This document shows positions 1 to 5,092 of a stretch of DNA of 5,836 nucleotides, one piece after another (the stretch's first letter is position 1; the number at the start of each line of letters is the position of its first letter). Position numbers and translations under genes: made by a program. The notes below the pieces were generated by a model. It did no database searches. It worked only from the letters and a program-made list of their open reading frames with translations, and was not told the origin of the DNA. The DNA is from JBGPYB01 sp041493035 (GTDB lineage Bacteria; Acidobacteriota; Vicinamibacteria; Fen-336): contig JBGPYB010000227.1 of the NCBI GenBank assembly GCA_041493035.1, forward strand, positions 1 through 5,836, written 5' to 3'.

Positions 1-58
1 CCGAAGCCATAGCGGGGAAAAGGGCCAGGGCCGCCGCGACCAAAGTCTTGAACTTCAT
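1..58 (-). CDS. Secreted protein of unknown function, N-terminal fragment (signal peptide only)
   Basis: Only the first 19 codons lie in the window; the gene continues beyond the left edge. They read MKFKTLVAAALALFPAMAS, a textbook Sec signal peptide: two lysines at positions 2 and 4, a hydrophobic core at about 5-14, and an A-M-A (16-18) signal peptidase I site with likely cleavage before Ser19. The ATG at 58-56 is supported by a GGAGG Shine-Dalgarno sequence (68-64 on the minus strand) with 5 nt spacing, the best ribosome binding site in the window. The protein is therefore exported to the periplasm or beyond; nothing can be said of its function. It is transcribed divergently from the threonine aldolase, with 91 nt between the two starts. 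Confidence 0.8.
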   Translation of the reverse strand, partial: MKFKTLVAAALALFPAMAS

Positions 59-63
59 TGGAG

Positions 64-68
64 CCTCC
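64..68 (-). promoter_or_regulatory. Shine-Dalgarno sequence of the secreted-protein gene
   Basis: On the minus strand this reads GGAGG, 5 nt before the ATG at 58. It fixes the start of the partial gene, whose coding part in the window is otherwise too short to judge. Confidence 0.75.
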
Positions 69-86
69 AGAAAACAGGGACCGCGA

Positions 87-92
87 ATCCTA
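87..92 (-). promoter_or_regulatory. Possible -10 box for the secreted-protein gene
   Basis: The minus strand reads TAGGAT, which matches four of six bases of the TATAAT consensus, including the first two and last two positions. It lies about 28 nt upstream of the ATG at 58, leaving room for the GGAGG site. No good -35 box is seen at the usual 17-nt distance, so this is weak. Confidence 0.2.
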
Positions 93-107
93 CACCGAGC
101 GCGGCCA

Positions 108-131
108 CGCGTTTGACAGCGACGAAACGCG
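108..131. promoter_or_regulatory. Candidate operator: 7-bp palindrome CGCGTTT-N10-AAACGCG
   Basis: Perfect inverted half-sites at 108-114 and 125-131 are separated by 10 nt, giving a 17-bp centre-to-centre spacing. That is compatible with a dimeric helix-turn-helix regulator binding one face of the DNA. The palindrome sits in the only divergent spacer of the window and contains the TTGACA box at 113-118, so a bound protein would be expected to affect transcription of the threonine aldolase and perhaps of the divergent secreted protein. No regulator is encoded in the window. A 7-bp inverted repeat also arises by chance in GC-rich DNA, so its position is the main support. Confidence 0.35.
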
Positions 132-142
132 AAGGGTAGCCT
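113..142 (+). promoter_or_regulatory. Candidate sigma-70-type promoter for the threonine aldolase gene
   Basis: TTGACA at 113-118 is a perfect -35 consensus. With an 18-nt spacer it is followed by TAGCCT at 137-142, which matches TATAAT only at positions 1, 2 and 6. Transcription would then begin about 7 nt later, at or next to the GTG start codon at 150, which predicts a leaderless or almost leaderless mRNA. This agrees with the absence of a well-placed Shine-Dalgarno sequence; the nearest purine run, GAAGGG at 131-136, is 13 nt away. Confidence 0.4.
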
Positions 143-149
143 CCGCGCC

Positions 150-1178
150 GTGTCCACCTCACCCGTCGTCGATCTTCGCTCCGATACCGTGACGCGGCCG
201 ACGCCCGCCATGCGACAAGCGATGGCGAAGGCGGAGGTCGGCGATGACTACTACGGTGAAGATCCAACCGTCAACCGTCTCCAGGAGCAGGTGGCCCGTC
301 TCCTCGGCTTCGAGGCGGCACTTTTCGTTCCCGCGGGAACGATGGGCAACGAGATCGCCATCCGGATCCTTACGCGTCCGGGGGACCAGGTCGTGGTGGA
401 GGAGAGGAGCCACGTCGTCGAGTACGAGCTGTCGGGGATGGCCGTCCTCTCCGGCGTCGTTCCCAGGATGGTGCGTGCTCCAGACGGCATCCTGACTCCG
501 CCACTCGTCCGCCGAGTCCTGAAACCAGCGACTCTCAACCGAGCCGCGGCCACTCTCCTGATCATCGAGAACACCCACAACCTGGCCGGCGGCGTGATCA
601 CGCCCGTCGCTGAGATGCACGCTCTCATCACCTCTGCGCGCGAAGCCGGTCTGCACGTCCACATCGACGGCGCGAGACTCTGGAACGCCGCCGTGGCTCT
701 AGGCGTGGCGCCCGCGGAGCTGGTTGCCGGCGCGGACAGCGTCATGGTCACGCTGTCCAAAGGCCTCTGCTGCCCAGCCGGGTCGCTGCTCGCGGCGTCG
801 CGAGAGCGCATCGAAGCGGCCCGCCGGGTGCGCCAGCAACTCGGCGGCGGGATGCGCCAGGCCGGGATCCTCGCCGCCGCAGGTCTCGTGGCCCTGGAGA
901 CGATGATCGCCCGTCTCGGTGAGGACCATGCGAACGCACGGCTCCTCGCGACGGCCCTCGAAGGGCGCCGTGGCGTCGAGGGGGTCCCAGCGCAGACCAA
1001 CATCGTCGTGGCGCGCCTCGCCCTGCGCACCGCCCCCGAGATCGTTGCGGCCTTCAAGGCGCGGGGCGTCCTGGCCTCGGCCATGGACACGGAGACTCTT
1101 CGTTTCGTCACACACAACGACGTGAGCCGGGCCGAGTGTGAGCGAGCGGCCGCAGAAATCGCCGCCGTCCTCGGATAG
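150..1178 (+). CDS. ltaE: Low-specificity L-threonine aldolase (PLP-dependent)
   Basis: This 342-residue cytosolic protein has the full length of bacterial low-specificity threonine aldolases of the beta-eliminating lyase (fold type I) family. These enzymes cleave L-threonine or L-allo-threonine to glycine and acetaldehyde. Visible family motifs are the N-terminal DLRSDTVTRPT (8-18), GDDYYGEDPTV (31-41), the PLP-stacking His88, ENTHN (140-144), HIDGAR (171-176, with Asp173 and Arg176 at the cofactor), the Schiff-base lysine Lys204 in TLSKG, GGGMRQ (232-237) and THNDVSR (321-327). All expected catalytic residues are present. The GTG at 150 is chosen because the conserved DLRSDT block begins only 7 residues later, as in the E. 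coli enzyme. It has no strong Shine-Dalgarno site and may be translated from a leaderless transcript. A 175-nt spacer separates it from the next gene, so it is probably its own transcription unit. Its physiological role could be threonine or allo-threonine catabolism, or glycine supply; sequence alone does not decide the stereopreference. Confidence 0.95.
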   Translation: MSTSPVVDLRSDTVTRPTPAMRQAMAKAEVGDDYYGEDPTVNRLQEQVARLLGFEAALFVPAGTMGNEIAIRILTRPGDQVVVEERSHVVEYELSGMAVLSGVVPRMVRAPDGILTPPLVRRVLKPATLNRAAATLLIIENTHNLAGGVITPVAEMHALITSAREAGLHVHIDGARLWNAAVALGVAPAELVAGADSVMVTLSKGLCCPAGSLLAASRERIEAARRVRQQLGGGMRQAGILAAAGLVALETMIARLGEDHANARLLATALEGRRGVEGVPAQTNIVVARLALRTAPEIVAAFKARGVLASAMDTETLRFVTHNDVSRAECERAAAEIAAVLG

Positions 1179-1220
1179 GCGGAGCTTCACACGGGAGAGT
1201 CAGAGACGACGTCATCGGCC

Positions 1221-1295
1221 ATGCGGAAGGCCACCATCCGCACCCACACCGGCGAAGACGCGCCCTCTGGACTGATCCTGCCGGTTGTGGAGTAG
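1221..1295 (+). other. Possible 24-codon leader ORF, unproven
   Basis: An ATG at 1221 opens a 24-codon frame (begins MRKATIRTHTGED) that ends in TAG at 1293-1295. It lies in the spacer before the GlpD-like gene and is in frame with the threonine aldolase stop. There is no convincing Shine-Dalgarno sequence and no resemblance I recognise. The only reason to record it is position: its stop codon abuts the left arm of the inverted repeat at 1295-1303, so a terminating ribosome would cover that arm. It may well be chance. Confidence 0.12.
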
Positions 1296-1353
1296 CTCCC
1301 GCCTACCGCGCCGCGAACGGGCGATGCTATCGTCCGCCAATGAGGGCGGGAGC
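1295..1353 (+). promoter_or_regulatory. Structured leader with nested hairpins ending at the GlpD-like start codon
   Basis: GCTCCCGCC at 1295-1303 is perfectly complementary to GGCGGGAGC at 1345-1353, whose last base touches the GTG at 1354. Inside the 41-nt loop is a second hairpin, 1318-1336, with an 8-bp stem (CGGGCGAT pairing with ATCGTCCG, one G-U pair) around the trinucleotide GCT. The right arm of the outer stem takes in the last two G residues of the GAGGG Shine-Dalgarno sequence (1342-1346) and all bases between it and the start. Folding would therefore be expected to hinder ribosome access. The remainder of the 1179-1353 spacer shows no clear promoter or U-rich terminator. It resembles no riboswitch class I can recognise. 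Confidence 0.35.
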
Positions 1354-2808
1354 GTGAAGCGGGACCTCGGGGCGCTGGCGGAGCGTGAGCACGATCTCTT
1401 GATCGTCGGTGGCGGTATCCACGGCGTGGCCGCCGCCTGGGATGCGGCCGACCGCGGCTTGTCCGTGGCGCTCGTCGAGGCCGACGACTTCGGGTCCCGG
1501 ACCTCGTGGAACAGCCTGAAGACCATCCACGGCGGTCTCCGCTACTTGCAGACCCTCGATCTCCGACGGATGCGGGAGTCTATCCGCGAGCGGCGGACGC
1601 TCCTCCATATCGCCCCCCAGCTCGTGCGGCCGCTCCCCTTTGTCGTGCCCAGCTACGGCCACGGGATGAAAGGTCGCGAAGCTCTGGCCGTGGCGCTTCG
1701 TCTCAACGACCTCGTGAGCGCCGACCGGAACAAGGGGCTGCCGCCGGAGCAACGCATCCCACCGGGGCGCCTGCTGTCGCGCGGTGAAGTACTGGAGCTC
1801 TTCCCGGGGATCCCCGCTGCGGGCTTGAACGGCGGCGCCCGCTGGACCGACGCCCAGGTGGAGAGCAGCGAACGTCTGACGGTCGGGTTCGTCCGCGCCG
1901 CCGCCGCCGCGGGCGCCGTTCTCGCCAACCACATCGAGGCCGAGACTTTCTTGCGATCGGGTTCCCGCGTGACGGGAGTAAGGTGCCGCGATCGCCTGGG
2001 AGACGCCCCTATCGACGTTAGGGCGCGCCTGGTGCTGAACGCTGCCGGTCCGGGAATGGACAGCGTCCTGAGTCTCGCCGGGATCGCGCGGCCAGCGACG
2101 CCACTCTTGCGGGCCGCGAACCTGGTTCTCTCCCGCAACCACGCGGGCTCCTGCGCGCTCGGCGCACCGACCGGAACGCGCCTTCTATTCCTGGTACCGT
2201 GGCGGGACCGCTCGATCGTGGGCACAGCGTACTGGCCCGCCCCGAGTCCCGAGCGAGACGACGCCTCTTCTCTCCTGGAGGAGGCGCGTCGTGCCTACCC
2301 CTGGGCGGGCCTCGTCGCGGGGGACGTCACCCTCGTTCATCGCGGTCTCGTCCCCGGCCGCGACGGAGCCGCAGGTCTCGTCACACGCCACCGCCTCATC
2401 GACCACGAGAGAGACGACCACGTGCCGGGGCTCATCTCGGTCCAAGGCGTCAAGTACACGACGGCGCGTGGCGTCGCCCAGGAAGCCATCGATCTCGCGC
2501 TCAGTCGACTCGGTCGCCGCGGTGGGCGCTGCCGGACGGCATCGGTTCGTCTCGCTCATGCGCGTCCCCTCGAGGGATCTCTCGAGGCGCGAGCCCGCAT
2601 CGCCGCGCGCGACGAGATGGCCCTGACCCTGGCCGACGCGGTCCTCCGGCGCCTCGACCTCGGGACGAGTGGCACTCCCGAGGCGGCCGACGTGGACATC
2701 GCGGAGGCGGTTCTGGCCGCCGAGCACGGCTGGAGCCCCCAGCATCGCGCCACCGAACGGATCGCCTTGCAAGCGACCTATGTGAACGCCGGCGTCCAAA
2801 GCGGCTAG
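1354..2808 (+). CDS. GlpD-like FAD-dependent oxidoreductase (glycerol-3-phosphate dehydrogenase family, divergent)
   Basis: The 484-residue product belongs to the DAO/GlpD flavoprotein family, whose best-known member oxidises sn-glycerol 3-phosphate to dihydroxyacetone phosphate at the membrane and passes electrons to quinone. In order it shows the FAD-binding motif GGGIHG (19-24), Glu42 ending the second strand (VALVEADD), the family signature SLKTIHGGLRYL (54-65, with Arg63 and Tyr64 matching E. coli Arg54-Tyr55), LNAAGPG (228-234), SIVGTAY (287-293), TRHRLIDH (344-351), GVKYTT (365-370, Lys367 matching E. coli Lys354), and a GlpD-type C-terminal cap from about 410 containing EMALTLADAVLRRLDLG. 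There is no signal peptide or membrane helix. By eye, two substrate-site residues of E. coli GlpD differ: His233 aligns with Asn256 and Arg317 with a valine in HRGLVPG (329-335). Substrate is therefore uncertain. The GTG at 1354 is chosen for the GAGGG at 1342-1346 (7-nt spacing) and usual family length; an in-frame ATG at 1324 and TTG at 1285 are alternatives. The stop lies 22 nt before the GGDEF gene. Confidence 0.88.
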   Translation: MKRDLGALAEREHDLLIVGGGIHGVAAAWDAADRGLSVALVEADDFGSRTSWNSLKTIHGGLRYLQTLDLRRMRESIRERRTLLHIAPQLVRPLPFVVPSYGHGMKGREALAVALRLNDLVSADRNKGLPPEQRIPPGRLLSRGEVLELFPGIPAAGLNGGARWTDAQVESSERLTVGFVRAAAAAGAVLANHIEAETFLRSGSRVTGVRCRDRLGDAPIDVRARLVLNAAGPGMDSVLSLAGIARPATPLLRAANLVLSRNHAGSCALGAPTGTRLLFLVPWRDRSIVGTAYWPAPSPERDDASSLLEEARRAYPWAGLVAGDVTLVHRGLVPGRDGAAGLVTRHRLIDHERDDHVPGLISVQGVKYTTARGVAQEAIDLALSRLGRRGGRCRTASVRLAHARPLEGSLEARARIAARDEMALTLADAVLRRLDLGTSGTPEAADVDIAEAVLAAEHGWSPQHRATERIALQATYVNAGVQSG

Positions 2809-2830
2809 AATCCCGCTCAGGCCCGATTCC

Positions 2831-4312
2831 ATGAAGCAGACCGATCCGTCTCGGCCGAAGGCGGGGACCGCCCCCGACCTGCAGACGCAGGATCGGACGA
2901 TCCACGCGCTTCTGTCCCTCGTGGACGACCTCACGGTCGAGCGCGACGAGGATGGGCTCCTGCGCTCCACACTCGAGCACGTCGTGCGCACCCTCGGTCT
3001 CGCCGGCGGTGTCACGTTACTGCTCAACGCCGACGAGGATCTCGTTCCCGCGGCTGAGTTCCAGTTCCCCCGTGGTGCGCTCGAGTCGGCCGTGGACCTC
3101 GCTCAGTCGGCTTTCGACCAGGGACGGCCGCTCGTTCGCGACCGCCCCGAGGGGGGATGGCTCGCCGTAGCTCTCCTCAAGACCAAGCAGCGTCCCCTCG
3201 GCGTTCTCTCCCTCATCGACACGAACCCGGACAGCGTGCCTCCGGACATGGACCTTCTCGAGGCCCTCGGCAAGCAGATCGGCACCGGCCTCGACAACGC
3301 TCGTCTCTACGCCCAGGTTCGCGCCTCCTCGCAGCGCGCCGAGTTCTTGAACCGCATCACCTCGACCCTCACCTCGAGCATGGACTTGAAAACCGTGGTC
3401 CCGGCGTTCGCCCGGGAGATTGCGGCCCTTCAGTCCTTCGATCGTCTCGCGTGCGGTTTCGTCAACGAGTCGGGGGACTATATCGAGATCACGGCCCATC
3501 CCGAGGAGACCGCGTGGGGTCTTGGGAGTGTCCTTCCCGTGGTCGGGAGCGGACCGGGTTTCGTCGTCCTCAACAACAAGGCTGTCCTTCAACGCGACCT
3601 TCTCCACAGCCACCGCTTCATCGAAGACATGCGCCTTCTCGAGGAGGGGATCCGGTCCTACGTCATCCTTCCCTTGAACAGCCGCGGGCGCAGCATCGGC
3701 GTCCTGGCTCTCGGGTCGGCGCAGAGCGGCGCCTACGACGACGAGAGCGTGACCGACGTGCAGCCCCTCGCCGACTCCGTGGCCCTCGCCTTCGAGAACG
3801 TGAGGCTCTTCCAGAAAACGCGGGAGCTGTCGATCACCGACGAAGTCACGCCCCTCTACAACTTCCGCTTCTTCCACCAGATCCTCGACCGTGAGCTGAA
3901 GCTCGTCGACCGGTACAAGTCGATGCTGTCCCTGATCTTCCTGGACCTCGACCGCTTCAAGCCGATCAACGACCAGTTCGGCCACCTCCGGGGGAGCCGC
4001 GTCTTGCGCGAGGTGGGTTTCTTGATCCGGGCCGCCGTGCGGGAGACCGACTATCCGGCGCGGTACGGGGGCGACGAGTTCGTCGTGATCCTGCCGCAGA
4101 GCGACGGAGAGGCGGCGCGGGCTCTCGCGGCAAAACTGCGGCGCCTGATCGAGGAGCACACCTTCCTCCAGGAGGAGGGGATCAACGCCCGGATCGGGGC
4201 GTCCCTCGGTATCGCGACCTACCCTCTCGAAGCGCGATCCAAGGAGTCCCTCATTCGACTGGCCGACGAGCGGATGTACGGCGACAAAGACGAACGCAAG
4301 TCCGGGCGCTGA
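2831..4312 (+). CDS. GAF-GAF-GGDEF cyclic dinucleotide synthase, candidate Hypr (cGAMP-type) enzyme
   Basis: This is a 493-residue soluble signalling protein. A degenerate GAF-like domain spans about 20-160 and ends in the typical NARLYAQV helix. A helical linker follows (about 160-185), then a clearer GAF domain (about 186-327, ending FENVRLF), then a GGDEF domain (about 335-490). The GGDEF domain shows DEVTPLYN (337-344), the metal-binding Asp372 in FLDLDRFK, Asn380, GHLRGS (384-389), the catalytic loop RYGGDEF (411-417) and ADERMY (478-483). An inhibitory-site RETD (404-407) lies exactly five residues before GGDEF. The enzyme should be catalytically competent and subject to product inhibition, with the GAF domains sensing an unknown small molecule. 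The Asp that recognises guanine in canonical diguanylate cyclases (PleD Asp344) is Ser389 here, the substitution typical of Hypr GGDEFs that make 3',3'-cGAMP. Product identity is therefore inferred and open. The ATG at 2831 has only a weak AGG-like site. It follows the GlpD-like gene by 22 nt and is probably co-transcribed. Confidence 0.93.
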   Translation: MKQTDPSRPKAGTAPDLQTQDRTIHALLSLVDDLTVERDEDGLLRSTLEHVVRTLGLAGGVTLLLNADEDLVPAAEFQFPRGALESAVDLAQSAFDQGRPLVRDRPEGGWLAVALLKTKQRPLGVLSLIDTNPDSVPPDMDLLEALGKQIGTGLDNARLYAQVRASSQRAEFLNRITSTLTSSMDLKTVVPAFAREIAALQSFDRLACGFVNESGDYIEITAHPEETAWGLGSVLPVVGSGPGFVVLNNKAVLQRDLLHSHRFIEDMRLLEEGIRSYVILPLNSRGRSIGVLALGSAQSGAYDDESVTDVQPLADSVALAFENVRLFQKTRELSITDEVTPLYNFRFFHQILDRELKLVDRYKSMLSLIFLDLDRFKPINDQFGHLRGSRVLREVGFLIRAAVRETDYPARYGGDEFVVILPQSDGEAARALAAKLRRLIEEHTFLQEEGINARIGASLGIATYPLEARSKESLIRLADERMYGDKDERKSGR

Positions 4313-4327
4313 GACGCGCGGTCAGCG
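4307..4327. terminator. Weak inverted repeat across two convergent stop codons
   Basis: CGCTGA at 4307-4312 and TCAGCG at 4322-4327 are perfectly complementary and flank 9 nt. Each arm is the last sense codon base context plus the TGA stop of one of the two convergent genes. There is no U-tract on either strand, so this is at best a weak bidirectional hairpin. No better terminator is present in the 9-nt gap, and termination may lie inside the opposing coding regions or be Rho-dependent. Confidence 0.2.
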
Positions 4328-5092
4328 GCGGCGGGCTGACGCGATGATCATGTACCCCGACGCCCAGGGGATGACGGCGTCGAGGACCGAGAGTGCCGCG
4401 ACGAAAGGGTAGATCGCGGAGTAGGCCCGGAACATCTTGGCGTGGCGGGCCACGTCGGACCCCGTCACCACCATTCCCTTGGACGAGCCCTTCTTTCCGA
4501 GTCGCTCCACGCCCCAGTTGATGGCGGTATCCACCAGCTCGGAGAAGAAGCGGGAGTAGGTGTGGTGCGCCTCCAACTCGAAAGCGGGCGCCAGGAGCTC
4601 CCGCAGGCGCTCCGGCGTGTAGCCCGGGCGGAGATGGCCGTGCTTTGCGTCGGTCTGCCCCAGGGCGTGACGCAGGCGGCGAAGGAGAGTCCGCTTGAGG
4701 TGCGGCGTGTTCACCACGAGACGCCCGCCCGGCCTCGTGACGCGGCCCAGCTCCGCCACGAAGGCCCCCTCGTCGGAGGCGTGTTCGAGCATATCCACTA
4801 CGACCACGCGATCGAAGGCCGCATCGCCCCAGGGGAGCCGCCGGCCGTCGATCTTGTGGACGTCGCTCCCCACGAGCCCGCGAATCGATGCGACGGCCTC
4901 GTCGGTCAAGTCAGCCGAGGCCCACTCGCCCCCCGACTGGCGCAGCATCAAGCTGATGACGCCGTTGTCCGAGCCCAGGTCGAGGCAGCGAAGCCCCGCC
5001 GTCGGCCCGAGCGCCCCCTGGATCTCCGCGAGCTTCCGCTTCTTCAGCACCGAGCGGCGGAAGAGAGCGACGGCCCAGGACGCTTCAGCCAC
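4322..5092 (-). CDS. Class I SAM-dependent methyltransferase with hydrophobic C-terminal segment
   Basis: The 256-residue product is a Methyltransf_11-type class I methyltransferase, which transfers a methyl group from S-adenosylmethionine. Motif I is CLDLGSDNG (36-44), the acidic end of strand 2 is Asp61 (ASADL), a third SAM-contact loop is KIDGRRLPWGD (80-90), the DMLEHASDE block (100-108) is the usual D-x-L-E-H motif, and RVTRPGGRLVVNTPHL (118-133) forms the typical post-motif strand. The region HGHLRPGYTPERLRELL (151-167) is often seen in methyltransferases of glycan or lipid gene clusters. After about 224 the chain becomes hydrophobic (226-250) and ends in ARRR, suggesting membrane association or one membrane helix with a positive end; this is inference. 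The substrate is unknown. The GTG start at 5092 lies inside the preceding methyltransferase gene and overlaps it by 8 nt, with GAGG at 5106-5103 ten nt upstream, so translation is probably coupled. The gene converges on the GGDEF gene with 9 nt between the stops. Confidence 0.87.
   Translation of the reverse strand: MAEASWAVALFRRSVLKKRKLAEIQGALGPTAGLRCLDLGSDNGVISLMLRQSGGEWASADLTDEAVASIRGLVGSDVHKIDGRRLPWGDAAFDRVVVVDMLEHASDEGAFVAELGRVTRPGGRLVVNTPHLKRTLLRRLRHALGQTDAKHGHLRPGYTPERLRELLAPAFELEAHHTYSRFFSELVDTAINWGVERLGKKGSSKGMVVTGSDVARHAKMFRAYSAIYPFVAALSVLDAVIPWASGYMIIASARRR

Noticed and set aside
251..1117. A 288-codon minus-strand open frame opposite the threonine aldolase gene.
   Set aside because: It is dominated by Arg, Ala, Ser and Thr with no motif, and the plus strand carries all threonine aldolase signatures over the same bases.
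1285..1353. Extending the GlpD-like protein to a TTG at 1285 or an ATG at 1324.
   Set aside because: The extra residues (MWSSSRLPRR and so on) are unlike family N-termini and neither start has a ribosome binding site, while the GTG at 1354 has GAGGG at 7 nt. The ATG at 1324 remains a minor possibility.
1295..1353. A GEMM-type riboswitch for cyclic dinucleotides in the structured leader.
   Set aside because: It would fit the Hypr enzyme nearby, but the conserved GEMM features (GNRA tetraloop and receptor, the conserved internal purine-rich joins) are not visible. The structure is only two nested stems.
4067..4081. The GGDEF protein as an inactive, degenerate sensor.
   Set aside because: The GGDEF loop, metal-binding Asp372, Asn380 and I-site are all intact, so loss of activity is not indicated; the Ser389 change points to altered base selectivity instead.
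3017..4159. A 380-codon open frame on the minus strand opposite the GGDEF gene.
   Set aside because: The plus frame has unmistakable GAF and GGDEF motifs. The antisense frame is rich in Glu, Val, Asp, Leu and Arg as expected from the complement of GC-rich codons, with no recognisable domain. Long antisense frames are common in such DNA.
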